A stretch of DNA of 36,468 nt from Propionibacteriaceae bacterium (GTDB lineage: Bacteria > Actinomycetota > Actinomycetes > Propionibacteriales > Propionibacteriaceae), in assembly GCA_031272195.1 (NCBI GenBank), contig JAISUF010000149.1, positions 1 through 36,468 on the forward strand, read 5' to 3'. Position numbers and translations under genes: made by a program. Numbering within the stretch: the first letter of the stretch is position 1; each line of letters begins with the position of its first letter. Below the pieces are notes generated by a model that did not search any database, was not told where the DNA came from, and worked only from the letters and a program-made list of their open reading frames with translations. Shown here piece after piece: positions 23,228 through 31,735 of this stretch.

Positions 23228-24947
23228 ACTGCCCGAGAGGGCGATCCTCGACCAGCCGACGCTGAGCGCCCTGCGAGCCAACGGCATGCCGGGGTTGGCG
23301 CCGTTGCTGCCCTCGGACAAGCTCAACGGCGGCGAATTGCGCTATCAAGTCACCGGCAAGGTGACGCTGGCCACGTATTTGGCCAATCCGATCAGCGAGG
23401 AGAATCTCGTCGCCGTCATCGACTCTCTGGTGGCGACTCTTGGCGATTTGGGCCGACACCAATTGGATATGCGCTCCATCGTCTTCGACTGCTATTACGT
23501 GTTTGTGGACGTGACCGACGCCTCCTGCGAATTCATTTGCGTGCCGACCGCCGACGTCGCCCCGGACCAGGCAGCCGACCAGCGTTTCGGCCAGTTCATG
23601 CGACAGGTGATGGACCGCGTGACGATGCGCGACGGGGCCAGCTTCGACGCCTACGGCAAGCTGATGAGCGTTGTCAAAGACCCGGCGGTGACGGTCGCGG
23701 CGGTGGCCGAGGCATTGGAGGCGACCGCGCCGAAGCGGGCGGCTCGCGAGGCCGAGTTGGCGCGTCAGGCCGAGCTGGAACGTCAGACTGAGTTGGCACG
23801 CGAGGCTGAGTTGGCCCGCGAGGCTGAGTTGGCACATCAGAACGAGGCCCGACCAGACGAGGCGCGGCAAGCGCCGCGCTGGGTGCCCCAGCGGGCCGAC
23901 TTGAGCGACAAGCCCGACGTCTCCACGGGCCCATTGGGCCAGCCCAAGGCTGACGCGCCCGCACCGCTGGCTTCCCCCCCGCCGCAGCCCGCGCCGCCTC
24001 CCGCCACCTGGACAGGCCAAGCGTCGAACGCTGCGCCGCCGCCTCCTCAAGCCGCCGCGCCCCCGCGTCTCCAGGCCACCGCGTCGGGTGCGGGGCAGCC
24101 CGCCGCGCCGCAGGCTTCCCCCCCGCCGCAGCCTGCGGGGTCGGCTGTGTCCCAACCCACCGCGCCGCAGCCTGGGACGATGGACGCCCAGCGCGTGTCG
24201 ATGTTGCGCGGGCTGTTCGGCTCGCAGGCCGAGACGCGGGCCTGGCAGTCGCAGCGCGCCGCTAAGAAGGCCGCCAAGGCCGAGGCCCGGATGCTGGAGG
24301 TGCCCCGTCCTCCAGCGGCGCCGTCGCCGATCACCGCCCCCCTGCCGCCGCGGCCGCAGGCCGGACCCCAGCCGCCGCCAGGCCCGGCCTCTCGGCAAGC
24401 GAGCCCTTCGCAGTCGCCGTCCCAGCCGCCGCCCCAGGCGGGCTCCGCGTCCCAGGGGTCGCCATCGCCCCAACCAGCGGCTGGCCCGCCTGCCGCGCCG
24501 ACATGGCTGGCCTCGCCCGGCCCGGCTCAGCCACCCGTCCCGCCGCCGGGCAACTACACGGGGACGGTCGACTTCGCCTCGCTGGCGCGCGCCGACCAGG
24601 CTTTGCCGCCGACGGGCACAACGGTCTTGGGGGAGGCGTTCGCTGCCGCCAACTGGCCCCGCCGCACGGTGACGTGTCGCCGCACGGGCCGCTCGATGCT
24701 GGTCGACAAGCCCGAGTTCCGCTTGGGGCGCAACGCCCAGTGGGCCGACTTCGCCGTCGAGGACAACTCCAACGTCTCCTCCGCCCACGCCGTCATCCGC
24801 CGCCTCGACGGCCAAGACTGGATCATCGACACCAACTCGACCAACCACGTCATGGTCAACGGCGAGCGCATCCCGCCCAACCAGAACGTCCCCCTGCCGC
24901 CCGGCTCGACATTCGTCCTGGCCGACGAGGAGTTCGACTTCCGCTGA
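23175..24947 (+). CDS. DUF6382-like FHA-domain signalling protein
   Basis: A 590-residue cytoplasmic protein. Residues 1-170 resemble the DUF6382 domain that often precedes FHA domains (MLALQYKPIGSDTYLAAEL, GELRYQVTGKVTLATYL, IVFDCYYVFVDV). Residues 185-225 are a short charged coiled coil built from repeats of about six residues (AELARQ, AELERQ, TELARE, AELARE). Residues 250-490 are a Pro/Ala-rich linker with repeated PPPQPA units. A C-terminal FHA domain (about 510-590) has the phospho-Thr binding residues: FRLGRNAQ, SSAHAVI and TNHVMVNGERI. FHA domains bind phosphothreonine made by Ser/Thr kinases; no kinase gene is adjacent. The end converges with glpC. Confidence 0.78.
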   Translation: MLALQYKPIGSDTYLAAELPERAILDQPTLSALRANGMPGLAPLLPSDKLNGGELRYQVTGKVTLATYLANPISEENLVAVIDSLVATLGDLGRHQLDMRSIVFDCYYVFVDVTDASCEFICVPTADVAPDQAADQRFGQFMRQVMDRVTMRDGASFDAYGKLMSVVKDPAVTVAAVAEALEATAPKRAAREAELARQAELERQTELAREAELAREAELAHQNEARPDEARQAPRWVPQRADLSDKPDVSTGPLGQPKADAPAPLASPPPQPAPPPATWTGQASNAAPPPPQAAAPPRLQATASGAGQPAAPQASPPPQPAGSAVSQPTAPQPGTMDAQRVSMLRGLFGSQAETRAWQSQRAAKKAAKAEARMLEVPRPPAAPSPITAPLPPRPQAGPQPPPGPASRQASPSQSPSQPPPQAGSASQGSPSPQPAAGPPAAPTWLASPGPAQPPVPPPGNYTGTVDFASLARADQALPPTGTTVLGEAFAAANWPRRTVTCRRTGRSMLVDKPEFRLGRNAQWADFAVEDNSNVSSAHAVIRRLDGQDWIIDTNSTNHVMVNGERIPPNQNVPLPPGSTFVLADEEFDFR

Positions 24948-24974
24948 GCCCCACGCCCATCCGCGTGTCCGGCG

Positions 24975-26381
24975 TCAATCCAAACCGTACGCCTTGTGGA
25001 CGAGGTAGATCGGGTGCTCGGTGCGCACGCCCGACGACTTGGCGAGCTGCCAGCGGCAGGTTTCGGTGTCGCAAAGCGCCAGGTCGGGGTTGGTCGCGCG
25101 CACCATGTCGAACAGCGGTTTGCCGACGGCCTGGGCGATGGCGTGCTTCTCCTTCTTCAAGCCGTACGTCCCGGCCATGCCGCAGCAGGCCCGGCCCGAT
25201 TCGACCACCGTCAAGCCCGGAATGAGCCGCAGCACCTCCAACGCGGGCATGCCCATGCCCTGGCCTTTGAGCTGGCACGGGGCGTGGTAGGGCACGGTCA
25301 TTTCGAGCGGTTGGAAGTCGAGCGGCAGGCGTCCGGCCTCGTGCAGGTCGAGCAGGAACTCCATGATGTCGCGCACCCGCACCGACACGTCGGCCAGCCG
25401 GTCGTCGGTGACGCCGAGGATCTCGCGCGCCTCGCGTTTGAGCATGCCGGTGCACGAGCCGGACGCCGAGACGATCGTCAAACCCTTCGCGGAGCCCGGC
25501 GTGCGACCCGTCGAGAGCAGCGCGTCGCACAGTTTGAGCACCGACTTGGCCGCCTGGTCGAACAGGCCGTTCGACTGTTGGGCCAAGCCGCAGCAACCCT
25601 GTTTGGGGACGACGACCTCGTAGCCGACGCGCTCCAACACCTCGACGGCCCGCTTGGACGTCTCGACCTCGAAGTAGCCGCCGGCGCAGCCGTGGAAGAA
25701 GACGATCCGCCCTTGCGGGCCCGGCTTCGAGCCGCCGCGCTGCTTCCACCATTGGGCGAAGCTTTGCGGCTGGGCGGTCGGCAGCGGGGCGTCGCGGTGG
25801 ACGCCGACGGCCTTCTCCAGGGCCAGGCGGGCCAGCGGGTTGGCCAGCGCGCCGTTGGCGAGGCCGGCGAGCGGCGTCATCACTTTGCCCATCAGCACCG
25901 TTTGGCTGACCAGCCGGTCGCGCAGCGGCATGTGGCCGGACTTCATGACGGCTCTGGCTTGGGCGTTCAACTCGGCGATCTTGACACCCTGGGGGCAGAC
26001 CAGCGTGCAGGTGCCGCAGGACGAGCAGTAGTCGAGGGATCCGTCGACGGACTCGCCGTGGCGGAACCGCTCGCCTTGCGGACCGGCGTACTTGGGGCCG
26101 GAGAACAGCGGCGTGACGGCCATCACGGGGCATTGCGTCTCGCAAATCGTGCACTTGACGCAGGCGTCCAGCGAGGCGCGCGCCAACTCGTGCCCGGCGA
26201 AGGCCAATCCGGCCTTATCAGAGCCACTTTGGGCGGTTGTCGGAGGGGTTGCCCGCAGGCGCTTGGCGGCGGGCCTGCCGCCGGCGGCGGACGGGCGGGC
26301 GTCGGCTGCCCTCGGCGCGGCGTCGGCGGGCGTCCGGGCGTTGGGGGAGCCCTTGCGGGACGGCTTCGGCGGCCAGTTCAT
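24975..26381 (-). CDS. glpC: anaerobic glycerol-3-phosphate dehydrogenase subunit C
   Basis: A 468-residue iron-sulfur subunit, about 40 residues longer than usual because of an Arg/Pro/Ala-rich N-terminal tail (1-60). Two [4Fe-4S] cluster motifs follow: CVKCTICETQCP and CSSCGTCTLVCP. Two CCG (DUF224) domains are marked by HGCAGGYFEVE / QGCCGLAQQSNG and YHAPCQLKGQG / RACCGMAGTYGLKKEKH. GlpC passes electrons from GlpAB to the membrane quinone pool. ATG 26381 follows GGAG and overlaps the glpB stop by 4 bases. The gene is the last of the glpABC operon and converges on the FHA gene. Confidence 0.92.
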   Translation of the reverse strand: MNWPPKPSRKGSPNARTPADAAPRAADARPSAAGGRPAAKRLRATPPTTAQSGSDKAGLAFAGHELARASLDACVKCTICETQCPVMAVTPLFSGPKYAGPQGERFRHGESVDGSLDYCSSCGTCTLVCPQGVKIAELNAQARAVMKSGHMPLRDRLVSQTVLMGKVMTPLAGLANGALANPLARLALEKAVGVHRDAPLPTAQPQSFAQWWKQRGGSKPGPQGRIVFFHGCAGGYFEVETSKRAVEVLERVGYEVVVPKQGCCGLAQQSNGLFDQAAKSVLKLCDALLSTGRTPGSAKGLTIVSASGSCTGMLKREAREILGVTDDRLADVSVRVRDIMEFLLDLHEAGRLPLDFQPLEMTVPYHAPCQLKGQGMGMPALEVLRLIPGLTVVESGRACCGMAGTYGLKKEKHAIAQAVGKPLFDMVRATNPDLALCDTETCRWQLAKSSGVRTEHPIYLVHKAYGLD

Positions 26382-27655
26382 GACAACTCCTCGATGATCG
26401 CGTCGGCGGCGGCCACGGCCGAGCCCAGGGCGATGCCCTCGCCGGACTTCTCGGCGATCCGGTTGGCGCCTCCCAGCAGGCCGCCGGCCGCCCGCAGGTT
26501 GGCCCAGACGGGCGCGCTGTCGGGGCCGAGCACGCGCATCGACGAGTCGACCGCCACGCCCACCCGGAAGACCGGCTGCTCGGCGCCCCAGAAGCGGCCG
26601 TGCAGCAGCTCGCCGTCGGGACGGGCCAGCGGCAGGCCGAACAGCGCTTCGGACAGTTCGCCGTCGGCGTCCATCGCGATAGCCCCCGACTCCAAGCCGC
26701 CGGGGGCGTAGACCACGGCGTCGCAGCGGTAGACGCGCGGCGCTCCGGCGGTGGCCACTTCGATGCCGGTGACGGCGTCGCCTTCGGCGCGGTAGCCGAT
26801 GGCGCGGTTGCCGTTGACCAGTCGGACGCCGAGTCGGCGCAGGTGCGCCAGCAGCGCGTCGTTGAGGCGCAGGCCGGGCACCGACGGCGGGCCGAGCGGG
26901 ATCTCGAACACCTGTGTGCCGAGTTTCTGCGACAGGTCGTGCCAGGCCAGCGGGTCGCGCAGGCCGAGCATGGCGGGCAGGCCGACCTTCTCGCCGCGTT
27001 TGAGCAGCGGTTTCAACTCCCCGGCCAGCCGCACCCGGAAGCCTTGGTCGTCGCAGGCCCGGGCGTAGATGACGGCGTTGGAATCGACCTCGCCTTTGAC
27101 GGCCGGCAGGTCCAGCGAGACCGCCCGCACCTGCAGCGACCCGCCGTCTGGCAACGTCGTTCGGGCCAGGTTTCCGGCCACCAGGCGGGCGTGGAAGTCT
27201 TTCAGGCGGCGCAGCCCGGCGATCACCCACTTGTCGCCGGCTTTGACGTCGCCGGCGGCCATGCTGGGCGCGGCCAAGGCGGTCGGACGCACGCCGCCCA
27301 GGGCGGTCGGCAGTTGGAAGTTGCGCGTCGGGTCGCCCACGAGCATGCTCTCCCCGAGCAGCTCGGCGAGGTATTCGACGCCCGCCTTGACGCGTTCGGC
27401 GCCGATCATGGCGTACGGGTGGATCAGGCCGGTCGCGGCGGTCGAGTCCGGCACCAGCGGACCGCCGGGGGCGATGGCCGCCAGCGGATTGGTGACGCGC
27501 TGGGGGCTGTAGCCGAGGATGTCGATGGTGCCTTGGGAGAGTTGCAGCCCGCCCAGCCCTTTCGTCACCAGCGTCACGTCGATGCCCGCCTCGGCCAGCC
27601 GCGAGGCGCTCGCCAGCCCCGCCAGGCCGGCACCGATGACGACGACCGTGCTCAC
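26378..27655 (-). CDS. glpB: anaerobic glycerol-3-phosphate dehydrogenase subunit B
   Basis: A 425-residue flavoprotein of normal GlpB length. It starts with the dinucleotide-binding fingerprint VIGAGLAGLASASRLAEAG, followed by VTKGLGGLQLSQGTIDILGY, which is characteristic of GlpB. The C-terminus has VYAPGGLESGAI, FRVGVAVDSSMR, LRAAGGLLGGANRIAEKSGEGIAL and an FAD-contacting end. With GlpA it oxidises glycerol-3-phosphate to dihydroxyacetone phosphate. GTG 27655 overlaps the glpA stop by 4 bases (GTGA), so translation is coupled. The frame continues upstream but only as an antisense-like shadow inside glpA. Confidence 0.92.
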   Translation of the reverse strand: MSTVVVIGAGLAGLASASRLAEAGIDVTLVTKGLGGLQLSQGTIDILGYSPQRVTNPLAAIAPGGPLVPDSTAATGLIHPYAMIGAERVKAGVEYLAELLGESMLVGDPTRNFQLPTALGGVRPTALAAPSMAAGDVKAGDKWVIAGLRRLKDFHARLVAGNLARTTLPDGGSLQVRAVSLDLPAVKGEVDSNAVIYARACDDQGFRVRLAGELKPLLKRGEKVGLPAMLGLRDPLAWHDLSQKLGTQVFEIPLGPPSVPGLRLNDALLAHLRRLGVRLVNGNRAIGYRAEGDAVTGIEVATAGAPRVYRCDAVVYAPGGLESGAIAMDADGELSEALFGLPLARPDGELLHGRFWGAEQPVFRVGVAVDSSMRVLGPDSAPVWANLRAAGGLLGGANRIAEKSGEGIALGSAVAAADAIIEELS

Positions 27656-29295
27656 TTCGCCACCTCCTCGGCCTTGCCGTCCGCGTCGAAAACGTCTTCG
27701 GAGCCGTCGCAGGGGCGCAACTCGCCCGGCACCTCGCCGGTTGGCGCGACGTGCTCGATGTCGTGCGCGCCTTGCAAGATCCAGGCGTCCAGGGCCATTT
27801 GGCGCAGCTGCTCGCCGTGGAGCACCGGCCAACTGCCGATCCAGCGGTTCTTCAAGAACAGCCTCAGCATGGCGGTGGCGCGCTCGGCGTCGGCGACTTT
27901 CGTCTGGCAGGCGATGCCGGCCGCCCGTGCGGCGCAGAACCCGCCCTGGCATGGCCCCATGCCGAGCCGCAACTGGCGGCGGGCGTCGTCGAGGGTGGCC
28001 AGCGGGTTGTCCGCCCACAGGCGGGTCAGTTGGCCGCGGCTGGCCAGTTCGCATTCGCAGACGATCTGGTCTTGCAGGCGGTCGTGCTCGCGTTCGGCGA
28101 GGCGTTGCGTCACCTGGTAGTTGTGGCCTTGGCGGGCGCCGGGCACGGCCTCTTGGTCGGTCAGGCAGGGGCGGTTGTGGCCGAGCTGGGCGCACATCAC
28201 GTCGACGGCCTTCTTGGCCATCAGCCGGTAGGTTGTCAGTTTGCCGCCGACGACAGTGACGAAACCAGACAGGCCGTCGCGTTGGGCGTGGTCGATGACG
28301 GACATCTCGCGGCTCATGTGGCGGGTGTCGTCGCCGGCGACGCGGCTGTCTTTGACCAGCGGGCGGGCCCCGGACCAGGCGTGCAGGGCGCGGGCTTGGC
28401 GCAGGCCGGGCACCAGCGTCTCGCCGCTGTCGAGCAGTTGCCGCACTTCGGCGGGTGTGATCGGCAGTCGGTCGGGGTCGTCGGCCAGCGTGTCGGTGGT
28501 GCCGATGACGCAAACCGTGTGGACGGGCACGAGGATGTCGCCGTCGGCGGGATAGGCGAGGCGGTTGACGACGGTGTTGACCAGCCGGTGGGCCATGGCC
28601 ACCATGACGCCGCGCCCCGACACGACCTCGACGCCGTGGCAGCCGGCCAGCTCGGCGATCCGCCCGGCCCACGGCCCGGCGGCGTTGATGGCGAAGCCGC
28701 AGTCGATGTCGACGCGCTCGCCGGGCTTCAGGGCGGTGCAGCGCGCGCCGACGACTTGGCCGTTCGACACTTCGATGGCGTCGACGTGGTGGTAGGGCAG
28801 GATGGTCGCGCCGTGCTGCATGGCCGAGCGGGCCGCGCCCCACACCAGCGTCCAGCCGTCGACGGCGCCGTCTTCGACTTCGATGGCGCGGCTGATGCGC
28901 CGGTTGAGGCGCGGTTCGCGGCGCAGCGCCTCGGCGACGGCGATCTCCTGGCATGGAACTTTGGCCCGTTCGGCGTCGTCGAGGAAGGTGTCTCCGAAGG
29001 CGGGGTCGTCGCCGGGTGGGCAGACGAACAGCCCGCCGGTGCGCTCGACGGCGTCGGCGTGGATGGCGGTGACGATGGCGTTCTCTTGGGCGCATTCGGT
29101 GGCCGAGACCGGATCGGAGACGACGTAGCGCCCGCCCGAGTGGAGCAATCCGTGGAAGCGTCCCGACGTGCCCTGGGCCAGGTCGGCCCGGTCGACCAGG
29201 ACGGCCGAGTAGCCCCGCATTGCCAGGTCGCGCACCACCCCCGCTCCGGTGGAGCCGCCTCCGATGACAACGACGTCAGCGTGGATCTTGCGCAT
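27652..29295 (-). CDS. glpA: anaerobic glycerol-3-phosphate dehydrogenase subunit A
   Basis: A 547-residue FAD-dependent catalytic subunit, normal length for GlpA. The FAD fingerprint is VVVIGGGSTGAGVVRDLAMRG, followed by GTSGRFHGLLHSGGRYV, INAAGPWAGRIAELAG, ARPLVKDSR and VVGGKLTTYRLMA. The C-terminal BFD-like [2Fe-2S] domain is visible as CECELASRGQ and GPCQGGFCAARAAGI, which separates GlpA from aerobic GlpD. ATG 29295 follows GGAGAG; a second in-frame ATG at 29331 would add 12 non-conserved residues. First gene of the glpABC operon; a SorC-family regulator gene lies 240 bases upstream on the same strand. Confidence 0.94.
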   Translation of the reverse strand: MRKIHADVVVIGGGSTGAGVVRDLAMRGYSAVLVDRADLAQGTSGRFHGLLHSGGRYVVSDPVSATECAQENAIVTAIHADAVERTGGLFVCPPGDDPAFGDTFLDDAERAKVPCQEIAVAEALRREPRLNRRISRAIEVEDGAVDGWTLVWGAARSAMQHGATILPYHHVDAIEVSNGQVVGARCTALKPGERVDIDCGFAINAAGPWAGRIAELAGCHGVEVVSGRGVMVAMAHRLVNTVVNRLAYPADGDILVPVHTVCVIGTTDTLADDPDRLPITPAEVRQLLDSGETLVPGLRQARALHAWSGARPLVKDSRVAGDDTRHMSREMSVIDHAQRDGLSGFVTVVGGKLTTYRLMAKKAVDVMCAQLGHNRPCLTDQEAVPGARQGHNYQVTQRLAEREHDRLQDQIVCECELASRGQLTRLWADNPLATLDDARRQLRLGMGPCQGGFCAARAAGIACQTKVADAERATAMLRLFLKNRWIGSWPVLHGEQLRQMALDAWILQGAHDIEHVAPTGEVPGELRPCDGSEDVFDADGKAEEVAK

Positions 29296-29343
29296 CGGCT
29301 CTCCGTTTCGTCGCCGTTGAGAATCCCGCATCCCAACGCCAAT

Positions 29344-29349
29344 AGGCTA
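29344..29349 (-). promoter_or_regulatory. predicted -10 box of glpABC
   Basis: On the minus strand TAGCCT, in the context CATAGCCTATTGG, would start transcription near 29337 and give a leader of about 42 bases containing GGAGAG. The same TAGCCTATT word occurs on the minus strand at about 11412-11420 in the pta upstream region. No -35 element is clear. Confidence 0.35.
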
Positions 29350-29457
29350 TGGCAGCCCCGCCCGAAAAGCGCCCGTCAGGCCCCAATTCGACCCAACGTG
29401 CACGTCGCCGGACCCGTCCTGGTGGCCCGTGCGTCGTCCCGCCGTCCCCCTTGCAAC

Positions 29458-29484
29458 GTGACATGGGGACGGTTCTCTTGTCAC
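29458..29484. repeat. REP-like element, copy 2 (half unit)
   Basis: GTGACATGGGGAC followed by a GGTTCT core and ending TTGTCAC. It matches the left half of the element at 9483 at 24 of 27 bases and, like it, is followed by GTGG. The inverted right half seen in copy 1 is absent here. It lies between glpA and its putative regulator gene. Confidence 0.65.
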
Positions 29485-29535
29485 GTGGTTGTTGGGGGTG
29501 CGGCCCGTCTGGGGCCACGTTGGCGGCGGGCTCGC

Positions 29536-30492
29536 TCACAGTTGGGCGCGGTCGGCGATGGCGCGGGCGGTGCCTTCGTCGATCACCAGGTCGGTGGCGA
29601 CTCCGGCGCGCAGCGCGCCTAGGGCGGCGGCGGCCCGCGAGGGGTCTCCGACGACGCAGAAGCGGCGGGGAACGACGGCCAGCTCGGGCGGCGTCATGCC
29701 GGTGGCGCGGCGGTTGTAGGGGATGTCGGCGTACGAGCCGTCTTCGCGCAGCAGGACGGTGCAGATGTCGCCGACGACGCCGTCGGCGTCGAGTTTGTCG
29801 AGGTCGGTGCGGGCCAGGTAGCCGGCGCTGTAGACGTGCGAGGCGACCCGTCCGTGCAGCGAGCCGACGCCGAACAGGGCGATGTCGAGCTTCTCGCGCA
29901 GGCGGACGACGTTCTGCACGGAGCGCTCCCGCCACATCGCCTCGCGGGTGGCGGCGTAGTCGAAGAAGGCCGGCACGGGGAAGAGCACGACGTTGGAGTC
30001 GAAGGCGTGCCCGATCGTTTGGAGGGTTTCGCCGATGTAGGGGAAGCCGGAGGTGCGCGAGTTGGCGCCGCCGTTGATCTGGACGACGCTGGAGGCGACC
30101 AGCGGCCGGTGGCCGAGGTGGTGGGAGATGTGGGCGATGGTGACGCCCCAGGCGACGCCGATCAGCTGGTGGTCGTCGACGGCGTCGGTGAACAGCCGTC
30201 CGGCCAGTTTGGCGACTTGGTCGAAGCGCTGGGAGTCGTTGGCGTTGTCGCGTATGGCCACCATGTGGACTTTGACGCCGAAGGCCTCGGCCAGGGCGGT
30301 GGCCAGCGGCGATTGGGAGCCGACGCGGTCGGCGATGGTGATGCGCACCAGCCCGGTGTCGCGGGCCTCTTTGAGCAGCCGGGAGACCGACGAGCGCGAC
30401 AGCCCCATGGCGCGGGCGATGGCCTCCATCGTCTCGCCTTGGACGTAGTGCATCGAAGCGGCTTGGTACATCTCTTGGTAGCGGTCGTTCAT
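29536..30492 (-). CDS. SorC/DeoR-type sugar-binding transcription regulator
   Basis: A 318-residue protein of the SorC family. An N-terminal helix-turn-helix (about residues 18-45: GETMEAIARAMGLSRSSVSRLL) is followed by VRITIADRVGSQSPLA and the sugar-phosphate binding domain (LIGVAWGVTI, INGGANSRTSGFPY, LFGVGSLHGRVAS, GYLARTDLDKLDADGVVGDIC, VVGDPSRAAAALGALRAG, LVIDEGTARAI). SorC regulators sense phosphorylated sugars or polyols. Its position 240 bases upstream of glpA on the same strand suggests it controls glpABC in response to glycerol-derived phosphates (inference). ATG 30492 follows AGGGGG. A palindromic site lies 20-36 bases upstream of the start. Confidence 0.85.
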   Translation of the reverse strand: MNDRYQEMYQAASMHYVQGETMEAIARAMGLSRSSVSRLLKEARDTGLVRITIADRVGSQSPLATALAEAFGVKVHMVAIRDNANDSQRFDQVAKLAGRLFTDAVDDHQLIGVAWGVTIAHISHHLGHRPLVASSVVQINGGANSRTSGFPYIGETLQTIGHAFDSNVVLFPVPAFFDYAATREAMWRERSVQNVVRLREKLDIALFGVGSLHGRVASHVYSAGYLARTDLDKLDADGVVGDICTVLLREDGSYADIPYNRRATGMTPPELAVVPRRFCVVGDPSRAAAALGALRAGVATDLVIDEGTARAIADRAQL

Positions 30493-30511
30493 GCCTGGAC
30501 CCCCTGCACGT

Positions 30512-30528
30512 CGCGCAAGCTTTGCGCG
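30512..30528. promoter_or_regulatory. palindromic operator upstream of SorC-type gene
   Basis: CGCGCAA-GCT-TTGCGCG, 7-bp perfect arms, 20 bases before the regulator start codon. A TTGATA -35-like word lies further upstream on the minus strand. It is a candidate autoregulatory site. I do not see a second perfect copy in front of glpA. Confidence 0.45.
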
Positions 30529-30741
30529 TCCAATCTGACGATATCAATTCTTCGCCCGCCAGCGCTTGCCACACGCTCTGCCGCCTCGCCTGGCCCGAGC
30601 CATGACGCCCCCAATTGGCCGGCCCCGGTCTGTGTCGTGCCTTGTCAACCCAGGGTTCGCGGGCGGTCGCGGCGTCGAGCGCCTTGTCCCGCCAGGGCGG
30701 CGACTTCGGATTTCGGCGGTTGCCCGGTACGCTGGATCAGC

Positions 30742-30770
30742 GGTGCCGCCGGGGTGATTCCGGCGGCACC
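30742..30770. terminator. 11-bp perfect hairpin in intergenic region
   Basis: GGTGCCGCCGG, seven-base loop GGTGATT, then CCGGCGGCACC. Very stable stem, no T-run. It is isolated from both flanking genes by over 200 bases. Its CCGGCGGCA arm resembles the arm of the hairpin at 14664-14685 (ATCCGGCGGCACT), so a dispersed short palindrome is possible. Confidence 0.45.
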
Positions 30771-30985
30771 GTTGCGTGTTGGGGCCTCGTGGCGGCCACA
30801 AGACGCGGTCGACGAGGGGCAGTGGCTGGCCAGCCCGGATCGGCCTCGTGGCCCTGGCCACAGCCTTCGGCGAGGGCAGCGGAGCGGTCGATCAGCCCTC
30901 GCCCGCGAGCCCACCCGGCAACTTCACAGAAAAGACACAGTTGATTTGGTGTGGACGCTGAGCCCATCCATGGGAGCATGGCTAT

Positions 30986-31726
30986 ATGGCTATCGCACGC
31001 AATGGGCTGCCCACGTTGACCCGGCCGGACGGGTCGCCCATCAGGATTTTGGCCGTGGACGACGAGTCCTCCATCACCGAGCTGCTTTCGATGGCGTTGC
31101 GCTACGAGGGCTGGGAGGTGACAACGGCCGCCTCCGGCAGAGACGCGGTGAAGGCGGCCCGCGAGACGGCTCCCGACGCCATCGTGCTGGACATCATGTT
31201 GCCCGATTTCGACGGGTTGGAGACGATGCGCCGAATCCGGGCCGAGCAGCCGGACATCCCCGTCATCTTCTTGACGGCGAAGGATTCCGTCGACGACCGC
31301 ATCGTCGGCTTGACGGCCGGCGGCGACGATTACGTCACCAAGCCTTTCTCGCTGGAGGAGCTGGTGGCGCGCCTGCGCAGCTTGTTGCGGCGGGCGGGCG
31401 CGACGGCGGCCAAGTCGGACTCCCAGTTGGTGGTCGGCGATCTGGTGTTGGACGAGGATTCGCACGAGGTCACCAGGGCCGGCCACGAGGTCCAGTTGAC
31501 GGCCACCGAGTTCGAGCTGTTGCGCTATCTGATGCGCAACCCGAAGCGCGTGCTCTCGAAGGCGCAAATATTGGACCGGGTGTGGAATTACGATTTCGGC
31601 GGCCAGGCGAACGTCGTCGAGTTGTACATCTCGTATCTGCGCAAGAAGATCGACGCCGGACGTCCGCCGATGATCCACACTCTGCGGGGCGCCGGTTACG
31701 TGCTCAAGCCGGCTGTGGCGGACTGA
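30986..31726 (+). CDS. OmpR/PhoB-family response regulator
   Basis: A 246-residue response regulator. The receiver domain (about 19-135) has the acidic pair D25/D26, phosphoacceptor D69 (IVLDIMLPDFDG), T97 and K119 (VTKPFS). The C-terminal winged helix (about 145-240) has LTATEFELLRYLMRNPKRVLSK and a DNA-recognition and wing segment VVELYISYLRKKID / TLRGAGYVLKP. The whole resembles actinobacterial PrrA/MprA/TcrX-type regulators. ATG 30986 has GGGAG nine bases upstream; ATG 30978 just before it is out of frame. The partner kinase gene follows after 9 bases. Confidence 0.93.
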   Translation: MAIARNGLPTLTRPDGSPIRILAVDDESSITELLSMALRYEGWEVTTAASGRDAVKAARETAPDAIVLDIMLPDFDGLETMRRIRAEQPDIPVIFLTAKDSVDDRIVGLTAGGDDYVTKPFSLEELVARLRSLLRRAGATAAKSDSQLVVGDLVLDEDSHEVTRAGHEVQLTATEFELLRYLMRNPKRVLSKAQILDRVWNYDFGGQANVVELYISYLRKKIDAGRPPMIHTLRGAGYVLKPAVAD

Positions 31727-31735
31727 CGAGGGCCG

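Larger units (their letters stand above)
30493..30985. other. 493-bp divergent intergenic region
   Basis: It separates the SorC-type gene from the response regulator gene. Apart from the operator at 30512-30528 and the hairpin at 30742-30770, it contains no protein-like frame. Its last 70 bases are AT-richer (ACAGAAAAGACACAGTTGAT) and probably hold the promoter of the two-component genes. Confidence 0.5.

Noticed and set aside
27751..29622. 623-codon plus-strand frame opposite glpA
   Set aside because: Antisense shadow of a complete GlpA; no family features.
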